A stretch of DNA of 64,000 nt from Franzmannia pantelleriensis. GTDB taxonomy: Bacteria; Pseudomonadota; Gammaproteobacteria; Pseudomonadales; Halomonadaceae. The notes beneath the pieces were generated by a model. It ran no database searches. It saw only the letters and a list, made by a program, of their open reading frames with translations, and was not told the origin of the DNA. The DNA lies in assembly GCF_900102875.1 (NCBI RefSeq), contig NZ_FNGH01000006.1:62001-126000 (forward strand), given 5' to 3'. A program made the position numbers and the translations under genes. Shown here piece after piece: positions 17,007 to 25,120 of the stretch. Numbering within the stretch: the first letter of the stretch is position 1; each line of letters opens with the position of its first letter.

Positions 17007-19742
17007 TTAGCGCTCTTCTGGGTGTGCCTCCGGTAGCTCCATCACCAGGCAGGCGCCGCCCAGAGTGGGGGCCTCCTCGACCCATAGCCGGCCGCCGAGG
17101 TGGGCGACGATGCCGCGGCTGATAGGCAGGCCCAGGCCGCTGCCGCGTGGACGGCCGCGGGCCTTGCCACTGTCGTGCTGCTGCTTGATCTGATGGAATT
17201 TCTCGAACACCCGCTCGCGCTCTTCGGCGCTGATACCGGGACCGTTGTCCTCCACGGCCAGGCACCACTGTTGCTTGTGACGCCACAGGTGCAAGCGCAC
17301 GCGCGGTGCCTGCTCGTCGGCGAACTTACTGGCGTTATCGAGCAGGTTGATGATCACCTGTTCGAGGCGATCCGGATCGCCGACCACCCAGGCCTCCTCT
17401 GCCTCGAGGTCGACGCTCAGGGACACGCCGCGCTGCTCCTGGACGCGCTGCACCGCGGCCACGCTCTGGTGGGCCAGTGCGGCGAGGTCCAGCGGCTGGG
17501 GATTGAGGGTCAGGCGCCCGCTCTCGAGGCGCGCCAGGTCGAGGATTTCCTCGATCAGCCGTGAAAGACGCTGACTCTCCAATACCATCACGTCGAGGAA
17601 GTGCGCGCGCTTGTCGTCGGGCAGCGACTGGCCGTCGCGGAGTATCTCGGCAAAGGCGCGAATCGAGGTCAGCGGCGTTCGCAGCTCGTGGCTGACCATG
17701 GCCACGAACTCATCCTTGAGCCGGTCGAGCTCGCGCAGCCGCTCGTTGGCGGCACGCAGCTCCTCGCCGATGCGTGCCAGCTCGGCGGACTTCTGCTCCA
17801 GGCGGCGGTTGTACTCGAGGGTCTGCGAGGTGGTGTCGAGAATGCTCAGCACTGCCTCCAGATCGAGCGCCTCGCCGCGCACCACCGAGTTGATCAGCAC
17901 CCGCGCCGAGGCGCTGCCCAATGCCCCGGTCAGCGCCTGCTCGGCGCTGGCAATCACCTCCGGGGGCACCGCCTGCTGGTCGCCGTCGTCACGCTGGCCG
18001 GCAAACACTCGAGTCGCGGCGCCGGCGCCCAGGTAGCGCGCCAGCAGCGCTTCGAGTTCGCCGCGGGTGGTCTGACCCTGCCACAGGCTGGCATAGCTAA
18101 CAGCAGAATCCAACGCACCGGCGAACAAGGCTGCCTGAGTCTGCTCGAGACGGCTCTGGCGGGTGAACAGTGACACGCCCACCAGCACCCCGACGTTGGC
18201 CAGCAGGCTCCACATCAGCGAGTGGCTGTAGATGTCGGCATTCTCGAGGCCGAACAGGGCGTAGGGGCGCAGCCAGGCGATGCCCAGCGGGCCGGACTCG
18301 ACGAAGCTCGGATCCAGCCAGCCGGACTGGGCGAAGCCCGGCAGCAACAGGGTGTAGACCCACACCAGGAAGCCGGCGATCAGGCCGCCGGTAGCGCCGA
18401 GCCGGGTGGCGCCGCGCCAGTAGAGACCGATCAGCAGCGCCGGGGCGAACTGGCAGGCGGCGGCGAAGGAGACCAGCCCGATGGTCACCAGGCTGTAGGA
18501 GTCGCCGACCAGCGCGTGGTAGAGATAGCCGAGCAGCAGGATCAGCACGATCGCCACGCGACGGATGCCCAGCAGCCAGCCGGTGAGCTCGCCTCGAGAG
18601 CCCAGGTGCAAGCGCGACGAGCGCAGCAGCAGCGGCATCACCAGATGGTTGCTGACCATGGTCGAGAGGGCGATGGTCTCGACGATGACCATGCCGGTAG
18701 CCGCCGAGAGCCCGCCGATGAAGACCAGCAGCGGCAGTCCCTCGAGCCCCGCCGAGAGGGGCAGGGTGAGCACGAAGCTATCCGGGTCGCTGGCACCGTT
18801 GCCGAGCAGCATACCGGCCATGGCGATGGGGATCACGAACAGGTTGATGGCCAGCAGGTAGAGGGGGAACAGCCAGCTGGCACGCTTGAGGTGGCGTTCG
18901 TCGACGTTCTCCACCACCAGTACCTGAAACTGGCGGGGCAGGGTCAGAAACGCCAGAAACGCCAGTGCCAGGGTGCCGACCCAGCCCAGCGCGCCGCCGG
19001 GCACGGCGTCGAGGCTCAGCGCATCGACCAGCGCCGGATGTTCGGCGGTGCGCGCGAACAGGTCGGCGGGCCCGTGGAACAGTACGAACACGGTGAAGAT
19101 GCCCACCGCCAGGAACGCCACCAGCTTGACCAGCGACTCGAAGGCGATGGCCGCGACCATGCCCTCGTGGCGCTCGCTGGCGTCCAGATGGCGAGTGCCG
19201 AACAGGATAATGAACACCGCCAGCACCAATGCTACCCAGAACGACTTGTCGACCCAGAAACTCTCCTCGGCCAGCCTCAGTTCCGGTGCTGCCGGGTAGT
19301 TGACCAACACCGCATGACTCAAGGTAATGGCCTTGAGCTGCAGGGCAATATAGGGGGTGATGCCGATCAGGGCGATCAGCGCGACCAGCGCCCCGAGGCT
19401 GCCACTCTTGCCGTAGCGGGCGCTGATGAAGTCGGCAATGGAGGTGATGCGCTGGGCACGGGCGATGCGCACCATCTTGCGGATCAGAAACGGTGCGCCG
19501 AGCATCGCCAGGGTCGGCCCCAGGTAGATCAGCAGGAAACTGGGGCCGTACTCTGTGGCGCGGCCGACGCTGCCGTAGAAGGTCCAGGCGGTGCAGTAGA
19601 CGGCAATCGACAGTGCGTAGATGGTGGGTGAGCCGATCAGCGATCGTCCCTGCTCGGCGCGGCGGTCGCCCCAGGCAGCGATCACGAACAGCAGCGCCAG
19701 GTAGCCGAAGGCCACCGTCAACACCACCGGATCGGTTCTCAC
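17007..19742 (-). CDS. SLC5-type transporter/sensor histidine kinase (CbrA/CrbS-like)
   Basis: A 911-residue membrane sensor kinase. Residues 1 to about 490 form a sodium:solute symporter-like domain with about 13 helices (for example SVGRATEYGPSFLLIYLGPTL). A linker of about 100 residues containing LLARYLGAGAATR resembles the STAC region, then comes a coiled coil. The HisKA box MVSHELRTPLTSIRAF has its phospho-His near 685, the N box is INLLDNASKF, and the G boxes are DNGPGI and GSGLGLPIS. It resembles CbrA (amino-acid/carbon control in Pseudomonas) and CrbS (acetate switch), but shows no PAS and no receiver. The GTG start overlaps the upstream small gene by GTGA, so translation is coupled. 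The cognate regulator may be the receiver at 22101; the ligand is unknown. Confidence 0.88.
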   Translation of the reverse strand: MRTDPVVLTVAFGYLALLFVIAAWGDRRAEQGRSLIGSPTIYALSIAVYCTAWTFYGSVGRATEYGPSFLLIYLGPTLAMLGAPFLIRKMVRIARAQRITSIADFISARYGKSGSLGALVALIALIGITPYIALQLKAITLSHAVLVNYPAAPELRLAEESFWVDKSFWVALVLAVFIILFGTRHLDASERHEGMVAAIAFESLVKLVAFLAVGIFTVFVLFHGPADLFARTAEHPALVDALSLDAVPGGALGWVGTLALAFLAFLTLPRQFQVLVVENVDERHLKRASWLFPLYLLAINLFVIPIAMAGMLLGNGASDPDSFVLTLPLSAGLEGLPLLVFIGGLSAATGMVIVETIALSTMVSNHLVMPLLLRSSRLHLGSRGELTGWLLGIRRVAIVLILLLGYLYHALVGDSYSLVTIGLVSFAAACQFAPALLIGLYWRGATRLGATGGLIAGFLVWVYTLLLPGFAQSGWLDPSFVESGPLGIAWLRPYALFGLENADIYSHSLMWSLLANVGVLVGVSLFTRQSRLEQTQAALFAGALDSAVSYASLWQGQTTRGELEALLARYLGAGAATRVFAGQRDDGDQQAVPPEVIASAEQALTGALGSASARVLINSVVRGEALDLEAVLSILDTTSQTLEYNRRLEQKSAELARIGEELRAANERLRELDRLKDEFVAMVSHELRTPLTSIRAFAEILRDGQSLPDDKRAHFLDVMVLESQRLSRLIEEILDLARLESGRLTLNPQPLDLAALAHQSVAAVQRVQEQRGVSLSVDLEAEEAWVVGDPDRLEQVIINLLDNASKFADEQAPRVRLHLWRHKQQWCLAVEDNGPGISAEERERVFEKFHQIKQQHDSGKARGRPRGSGLGLPISRGIVAHLGGRLWVEEAPTLGGACLVMELPEAHPEER

Positions 19743-20017
19743 TGCGAGCCTCGCGACGGCGGCTCGGACATCTCGTCAGCGCGGGTGGCGGGCCGCCGAG
19801 ACGTGTCGTCGTGGCCTCCTGCGGGGTCGTGGCGATACTCGAGCAGCCAGGCTGCCAGCGCGATCACCAGCGCCCAAGCGACGAACAGATAGAGTGCCAG
19901 CCACGACAGGCCGTTGGCGGCGGGACGATCGGCGATCAGGATCAGCGGCGGGCTGAACAGCACCAGTGCTACGCCGATCAGGGCGACCAGTCGTTCACCG
20001 AGACGCGGTGTCTTCAT
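19739..20017 (-). CDS. Small two-helix membrane protein upstream of the SLC5 kinase (CbrX-like position)
   Basis: A 92-residue protein with two hydrophobic helices (about 8-29 and 37-60) and a polar tail rich in Asp, Arg and Ser. It overlaps the exonuclease gene upstream (20014-20017) and the kinase gene downstream (GTGA at 19739-19742), so it is sandwiched in one coupled message. A small frame called cbrX occupies the equivalent place ahead of cbrA in Pseudomonas, where it couples translation. The resemblance is one of position and size; I cannot show homology from sequence alone. Confidence 0.7.
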   Translation of the reverse strand: MKTPRLGERLVALIGVALVLFSPPLILIADRPAANGLSWLALYLFVAWALVIALAAWLLEYRHDPAGGHDDTSRRPATRADEMSEPPSRGSQ

Positions 20018-22101
20018 GCGCTGGCATCCTCACGGTCGAAGGCGCCGGCCTGCAGGGTCAGCGCTTCCTGTAGCGTGACCACGCCTCGTGCCTCCAGGCG
20101 CGGCAGCAGTGCCAGCCACAGCTCGGCGGTCAGGCGGGCATCACCCAGCGCGGTATGCCGGGCGCCCTCGGGTATGTTGAGGTCGAAGCGACTGGCCAGG
20201 CTGTCGAGGTCGTGACCGTCGAGGCTGGGGTCCAGTGCCCGGGACAGCAGCAGGGTGTCGAGTACCGGCAGCTGGAAGTCGACGCCGGCGCCGGGGGGCT
20301 GGATCGCCAACAGGTCGAAGGCGGCGTTGTGGGCCAGCAACACCGCTTCGCCGACATAGCGGCGAAAGCGCGGCAGCACCAGATGCAGCGGTGGGGCGCC
20401 GGCCACATCGGCATCGCGCAGGCCGTGGATCACCGTGCTGGCCGGGGGAATCGGGCGGCCCGGATCGACCCGCATGTCGAAGGTGTCGTCGGCCAGCAGG
20501 CGGGCGTTGACCACCCGGCAGGCCCCGAGGCTGATGACGGTATCGCCGCGGCGAAGCTCGAGCCCGGTGGTCTCGGTATCGAAGGCGACGATCTCCAAGG
20601 CACGCAGCGAGCAGGCAGCCAACTCGGCATCCGGTGGTGGCAGATCGGCGATGCCGAAGTCATGGAACTCCGGACGTGGGGTCTTGTGGGCGGCGGGGGC
20701 GCCGACCCGCTCGACGGCGGGGAGCGGCAGGCGCAGGCGGGCGTGCTCGCCGTCGGCATCGGCCAGACTCCAGGCGTCACTGCCGTGCTGCAGGAGCAGC
20801 TCGCCGATGCTGGGCGCCAGCGGGAGGCTCTCGAGGTGCTCGGCGTGCCATTCGGCAAGGGTGCGTTGGGGCAGTGGCCTCCCGCGCCAGATCAGGTCGA
20901 GGTAGACACGGCGGTTGCCCAGGCACAGCTCGCCTTCGAGGGCGTGACGACCGGTGGTCTGATGCAGCCGCTCGAGCAGTGCCTCGAGCAGCGCCAGCAG
21001 CGCCGGGGCATCGCCCTTGAACCAGGCCGGCATGCCGATCGGCGTGACACGGGGCAGTTCGGGCAGGTGGTCGAGGCGTTCATTGAGCGACTGCCAGAGA
21101 TCGTTGGACCACAGCGGCACCAGGCGCTCCCCCTGCTGCTGCAGGTCGTCGATACGCTGGCTGAGTCGCTCGATTTCGGTAGTCAGCGCGCGACTCTCTT
21201 CGTCGATGGCGGCGGTAATGCGCGTGCGCAGCGGATGACTGTCGCTGGCTGCCTGGTCAGCAGCGAGTCGTGACAGGGTCTCGGCGGCGCTGGCCAGGCC
21301 GGCGCCGTGACGCCGCAGCGAGGGCAGCAGCTCGCCGAGCGCGGCGCGAGTATGACTCTCGTCGGTGAGGCTGGCAGTGGTGTCGGTCAGCGTGATCAGG
21401 GTCTCGCCCTGGCTCTGGGGAACCCGCTTGAGCAGACAACGCAGCCAGCGCTCGTCGCTGGGTACCAGCAGCTCGCGGGGGGCGCCGTCGTCGGGCAGCC
21501 GTGCCAGGGCATCCTGCAGGCTGGCCACGCCGATGAGCCCCTCCAGTCGCTTGCCCAGGCCCAGCCCGGGGTGGCCGTCGAACAGCGTCTCGGCGGCGTG
21601 ATTGAAGAGCAGAATGCGGCGGTGCTGGTCACACAGCAGCAGCGGCGTCTCCAGCACCTGTAGCAGCGACTCCAGCTCGAGGCGAATGCGTGCCGCGCTG
21701 CGTGCGCCCTCGGTATGGGCGGTGGCCAGCTGCTGGCGGTCCTGGCGCCAGCCGTCGCGTAGGCGTGCCAGGTCGGGGCCGAGGCCCTTGAGCCAGCCTT
21801 CGGGGGGGTAGTCGTCGCGGGCGTCGGGGTTGGCCGCCAGGCGTGCCATCTGTACTTGCAGATGGCGCAGCGGGGTGAACAGGCGACGTTCTAGCACCAA
21901 CCCCAGCAGCAGGATCAGCACGCCGCCGCCGAGGCTACCGGCCCACAGCGCGATCCGCTGGATACCACTGGGCGCCAGCTCGGCATCCAGCCACAGCGCC
22001 AGCAGGGCGCCGCTGAAGAAGGCCAACCCACTGACCAGCAGCCAGGCGCCGACCAGCCGCTGGCGGCGGGGCAGGTGACCACGGGCGGGACGCGGCGCCA
22101 T
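20014..22101 (-). CDS. Membrane-anchored PAS / DnaQ-like 3'-5' exonuclease fusion
   Basis: A 695-residue protein with an unusual order. Two membrane helices (about 16-38 and 50-72) flank a short loop, followed by a HAMP-like linker, a PAS-like domain (about 145-240, LLQVLETPLLLCDQHRRILLFNHAAETLF) and a kinase-like helical region without a recognisable HisKA box. A complete DEDDh exonuclease ends it. Exo I is FDTETTGLE (Asp508, Glu510), Exo II LLAHNAAFDLL (Asp596), and Exo III HTALGDARLT (His649, Asp654). The PolC/DnaQ epsilon-type hallmark VIHGLRDADV is present. It starts one base into the receiver stop (TGATG) and overlaps the next gene by 4 bases. A sensor-like chassis on a nuclease suggests signal-gated nucleic-acid processing at the membrane, but no substrate is known. 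Confidence 0.85.
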   Translation of the reverse strand: MAPRPARGHLPRRQRLVGAWLLVSGLAFFSGALLALWLDAELAPSGIQRIALWAGSLGGGVLILLLGLVLERRLFTPLRHLQVQMARLAANPDARDDYPPEGWLKGLGPDLARLRDGWRQDRQQLATAHTEGARSAARIRLELESLLQVLETPLLLCDQHRRILLFNHAAETLFDGHPGLGLGKRLEGLIGVASLQDALARLPDDGAPRELLVPSDERWLRCLLKRVPQSQGETLITLTDTTASLTDESHTRAALGELLPSLRRHGAGLASAAETLSRLAADQAASDSHPLRTRITAAIDEESRALTTEIERLSQRIDDLQQQGERLVPLWSNDLWQSLNERLDHLPELPRVTPIGMPAWFKGDAPALLALLEALLERLHQTTGRHALEGELCLGNRRVYLDLIWRGRPLPQRTLAEWHAEHLESLPLAPSIGELLLQHGSDAWSLADADGEHARLRLPLPAVERVGAPAAHKTPRPEFHDFGIADLPPPDAELAACSLRALEIVAFDTETTGLELRRGDTVISLGACRVVNARLLADDTFDMRVDPGRPIPPASTVIHGLRDADVAGAPPLHLVLPRFRRYVGEAVLLAHNAAFDLLAIQPPGAGVDFQLPVLDTLLLSRALDPSLDGHDLDSLASRFDLNIPEGARHTALGDARLTAELWLALLPRLEARGVVTLQEALTLQAGAFDREDASA

Positions 22102-22472
22102 CAGCCTGCCTCGCCGAGCAGGCCCTGTACCTTGTCGACCAGCGCCTGGGTAGAGAACGGCTTGGTAATGTAGTCGTCGGCGCCCAGCGCCAGGCCCTTC
22201 TCGCGCTCCACTTCACGTCCGTGGGCGGTCAGCATGATGATCGGCAAGTCGGTATGGGCGGGGTCGGCGCGCAGCTGCTCGAGCACGTCGAAGCCGCTGA
22301 TGCCGGGCAGGCTGATATCCAGCAGGACCAGGTCGGGAGCGCCTTCGGCCACACTGGCCAGGGCGCTTTCGCCATCCTCGGCGGTGACCACATCGAAACC
22401 CGCCTGCTGCATCAGAAACTCCAGTGACAGGACGATGTTGGGCTCATCGTCCACCACCAGTACCTTGGCCAT
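22101..22472 (-). CDS. CheY-like single-domain response regulator
   Basis: A 123-residue stand-alone receiver. The acidic pocket is VDDE (8-11), the phosphoacceptor Asp is in [10 protein letters not shown] (about 52), and the switch residues are MLTAHG and TKPF. There is no output domain, so it must act through a partner. It is first in the four-gene operon with the exonuclease, the small membrane protein and the SLC5 kinase, and is the obvious candidate phosphate acceptor for that kinase. The palindrome GACTGCAGTC lies about 35 bases upstream, at 22506-22515. Confidence 0.92.
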   Translation of the reverse strand: MAKVLVVDDEPNIVLSLEFLMQQAGFDVVTAEDGESALASVAEGAPDLVLLDISLPGISGFDVLEQLRADPAHTDLPIIMLTAHGREVEREKGLALGADDYITKPFSTQALVDKVQGLLGEAG

Positions 22473-22602
22473 GGCGGCTCTCCCTTCTGCGATGGCGTGT
22501 CTGTTGACTGCAGTCTAGTGGGGCAGGCAAGGGAGGGGAAAGACGACCTTGGCAGGAGGTGGTAGGGTTTACGTTCCTCTTTCCATCGACATGGAGCGCT
22601 CG

Positions 22603-23283
22603 ATGATCAAGGTTCACCATCTGGAAAACTCCCGTTCACAGCGGGTGGTCTGGCTGCTCGAGGAGCTGGGCGCCGAGTATGAGATCGTCACCTACCGCCG
22701 CGATCCCAAGACCATGTTGGCGCCGCCATCGCTCAAGCAGGTGCATCCGCTGGGCAAGTCGCCGGTGATCACCGATGAGGCGCATGAGGGCCGGGCAGTC
22801 GCAGAATCCGGCGCGATCATCGAGTACCTGCTGGAGCGCTTCGACGATGGGCGCCTGGTGCCAGCAGTGGGCAGCGACGAGCACCTGCGCTATCGTTTCT
22901 GGCTACATCATGCCGAGGGCTCGGCGATGCCGCCGCTGGTGATGAGTCTGGTCTTCTCAATGCTCGGCAAGCCGCCGGTGCCGGCCCTGATTCGGCCGAT
23001 CGGCAAGCTGCTGGGGCAGGGCGTGCAGCAGAAATTCCTCGATCCGCAGATCAAGGATTTGCTGGCGTTGTGGGAGGCCGAACTCGAGCGCTCGACGTGG
23101 TTTGCCGGCGACGCCTTCAGTGCGGCGGATATCCAGATGAGCTTTCCGCTGCTGGCGGCCGAGAGGCGTCGCGGGCTCGAGGGGTACCCGTCGCTGCGGG
23201 GCGCACTGGCGCGTATTCGTGAACGGCCCGCCTACCAGCGTACGGTGGCGCAGATAGGTGAGTTTTCGTCGCCGGGGCGCTGA
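22603..23283 (+). CDS. Glutathione S-transferase family protein
   Basis: A 226-residue GST. The N-terminal thioredoxin-like domain begins MIKVHHLENSRSQRVVWLLEELG, with the Ser-Arg-Ser-Gln active-site region near 9-12 and the cis-Pro turn HPLGKSPVI near 50; the ESGAIIEYLLERF glutathione-binding segment follows. The C-terminal helical domain ends near RPAYQRTV. I place the start at 22603, with GGAG six bases upstream, because the longer frame adds an unrelated leader. The substrate is unknown. It lies alone between divergent and convergent neighbours. Confidence 0.88.
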   Translation: MIKVHHLENSRSQRVVWLLEELGAEYEIVTYRRDPKTMLAPPSLKQVHPLGKSPVITDEAHEGRAVAESGAIIEYLLERFDDGRLVPAVGSDEHLRYRFWLHHAEGSAMPPLVMSLVFSMLGKPPVPALIRPIGKLLGQGVQQKFLDPQIKDLLALWEAELERSTWFAGDAFSAADIQMSFPLLAAERRRGLEGYPSLRGALARIRERPAYQRTVAQIGEFSSPGR

Positions 23284-23307
23284 CGCTTCGACGCCTGGTG
23301 CGCCATT

Positions 23308-24366
23308 TCATCGACTCCCTTCATGGCCTGACTGCAGGAGGCCGATCTCCTGTGCTTGAACCCTGGGAAGCCCAAAGCAGCTCAACCGAAAAACACCGCG
23401 CATCAGTACATTGCTGCCGATTGAGACGTTATTCGTAGCGACGATCATGCGCAGGCGTCGCCGCGAGATCTTGACCTGTTCACCGGCCGTATAGCCGGGG
23501 TTGTCGGCAATGTTGCGCAGCGTTGCGAGCGCCATGCCGATCGACCAGCTGCAGAACCGTCGAATACCGACCTCGGCAGCCGGAATACGTAGCGTGTAGT
23601 CTTGTGCCAAGCGCAGATGATGGTGGGCAACGGCGACCAGAAAGCGGATGCCGTCGCGATAGCCTGGATGATCCTGCCAGTCATGCGCCTGCATCAGGTC
23701 AACGCCTCGCGCCATGAAGACGTCACGCGGGAGCCAGCAGATGCTGCGCTGGCGATCCTCCCAGACGTCTTTCAGAATATTGGTCAACTGCAGCCCCTGA
23801 CCGAAGGCCAACGACAGCCGCTGAAGCTCGTCGCGCTGGTCGTGGATGTGTGGATTGATGTCGGCGAACAGACGGGTCAGCATTTCGCCAACGCAGCCAG
23901 CCGCCACGTAACAGTAATCGCGCAGGCAGCCGCTGTCCTCAAGGCCATGCGGGTTCTTCAGGCGCTCGAACTCAGCCATGCCGAGGCACATGGTGGAGAC
24001 GCACTCGCGCAACGCTCCCTGCTGCGCGTCCGGCAGTTCGCGGAAAGCGCGCAGCACGCCGGGTGTCTGGACTATGAGGTCTCGTTCCAGAGGGTCTTGT
24101 AACAATCCGGTACCGAGCAGTGCCTCAGAGAACTCTCGGGCGGCGCTGGCATCACTCAGACCTGCCAGCAGGCGCCGGTAGTGAGCGTCTTTGTCGTCGG
24201 GCGCTATGGCGGTGCTATCTTCCACCGTGTCGGCAATGCGACATAGGAGATAGGCATTGGTGATCGCTGGGCGCAGGCGGGACGGTAACTGAGGGATGGT
24301 CAGGGCAAACGTCCGCGAGACACCGGGCAATAGCTGGTTCTGCAGGGCGAGCGAGGCAGGCCTCAT
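23308..24366 (-). CDS. Squalene synthase-like (squalene/phytoene synthase family)
   Basis: A 352-residue trans-isoprenyl diphosphate synthase head-to-head condensing enzyme. The two aspartate-rich motifs are intact: DTVED at 46-50 and DVWED at 200-204. SRTFALTIPQLP (17-28), YCYVAAGCVGEMLTRLF (151-167) and GLQLTNILKDVWED resemble the eukaryotic-type squalene synthase more than CrtB or HpnD. The predicted reaction is two farnesyl diphosphates to squalene. The long C-terminal region lacks a clear membrane anchor. No hopene cyclase, HpnC/E or carotenoid genes are nearby, so the end product is uncertain. Confidence 0.8.
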   Translation of the reverse strand: MRPASLALQNQLLPGVSRTFALTIPQLPSRLRPAITNAYLLCRIADTVEDSTAIAPDDKDAHYRRLLAGLSDASAAREFSEALLGTGLLQDPLERDLIVQTPGVLRAFRELPDAQQGALRECVSTMCLGMAEFERLKNPHGLEDSGCLRDYCYVAAGCVGEMLTRLFADINPHIHDQRDELQRLSLAFGQGLQLTNILKDVWEDRQRSICWLPRDVFMARGVDLMQAHDWQDHPGYRDGIRFLVAVAHHHLRLAQDYTLRIPAAEVGIRRFCSWSIGMALATLRNIADNPGYTAGEQVKISRRRLRMIVATNNVSIGSNVLMRGVFRLSCFGLPRVQAQEIGLLQSGHEGSR

Positions 24367-24600
24367 GGCAGCATCATCTCCGGTGTCGGGAGCAGGTGAG
24401 TGTCCTGCTCAAGCCAGATCATGTCGAATGTGTCAGATCTCTCGGGATTGACGGGATTAGGACCATGGGCGATTTGCAAGGTGAATTCTTTTTACGAATA
24501 TGCGGACGGGTTTTCCGCATCACCTAGTGTGGCCAGTCATGCGCTGATGAAAGGGTACCGGCCTGACTGCCGGGCCGCAACGGCTTGTCGGGACGCTCGG

Positions 24601-24879
24601 CTATTTGCTGTCGCCGTTGGCCTGGGTGAAGCGCGGTGCCAGCGGCCCCAGCCATAGCCACACCTGCAGTACCACCAGCAACGGCATCAGCCAGACCGGT
24701 GCCCCGGTCACCGCAAGCAGGATACGGTAGATGAAGAAGGCCGTTATGCCGGCCAGCAAGCCGACCAGCGGGAACAGGAAGGGACGCCGGTAGCCGGGAC
24801 GGCGGCTAAGCCGGAATAGCGAGCCGGTGAAGGCGCCGAAGGCGGCGGACATGGCCAGGGGCGTCCAGAATGTCTCCAT
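24601..24879 (-). CDS. Small membrane protein of unknown function
   Basis: A 92-residue protein with about three hydrophobic segments (7-24, 32-55 and 59-80) separated by an Arg-rich loop (SRRPGYRRP). I use the ATG at 24879, which has AGAGG 8 bases upstream, rather than the in-frame start 33 bases earlier. No family is recognised. It is divergent from the cstA-like gene across a 240-base gap. Confidence 0.55.
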   Translation of the reverse strand: METFWTPLAMSAAFGAFTGSLFRLSRRPGYRRPFLFPLVGLLAGITAFFIYRILLAVTGAPVWLMPLLVVLQVWLWLGPLAPRFTQANGDSK

Positions 24880-25075
24880 GGGGCAAGCCTCTTCGCGGTG
24901 ATGGCGGGCCATCGCCGACGGCGGTGGCCATGCTGGCAGCCTATCGCCGACCAGCCCCGGCTGCCTTTCGACCTTCGATGTAATTTGCCCAGAAACGCCT
25001 TGTGTGCAATGGATTTATCGTCATTCACACGCCATCATTAGCCGGCGTACCACTGCCCGATAAAAATGAGACGAC

Positions 25076-25100
25076 GGAAAATGACCGCGTGGCATTTTCC
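25076..25100. promoter_or_regulatory. Perfect inverted repeat ahead of cstA
   Basis: GGAAAATG (25076-25083) and CATTTTCC (25093-25100) form a perfect 8-bp inverted repeat with a 9-base centre, ending 20 bases before the cstA ATG. It could be an operator or a leader hairpin close to the ribosome-binding site. Confidence 0.45.
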
Positions 25101-25120
25101 CTGTGCTAGGAGCCTGCCTC

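Noticed and set aside
18222-19631. A 469-codon open frame antisense to the SLC5 kinase
   Set aside because: Its Gln/Asp/Gly-rich translation has no hydrophobic core or motif, whereas the opposite strand has clear transporter and kinase motifs.
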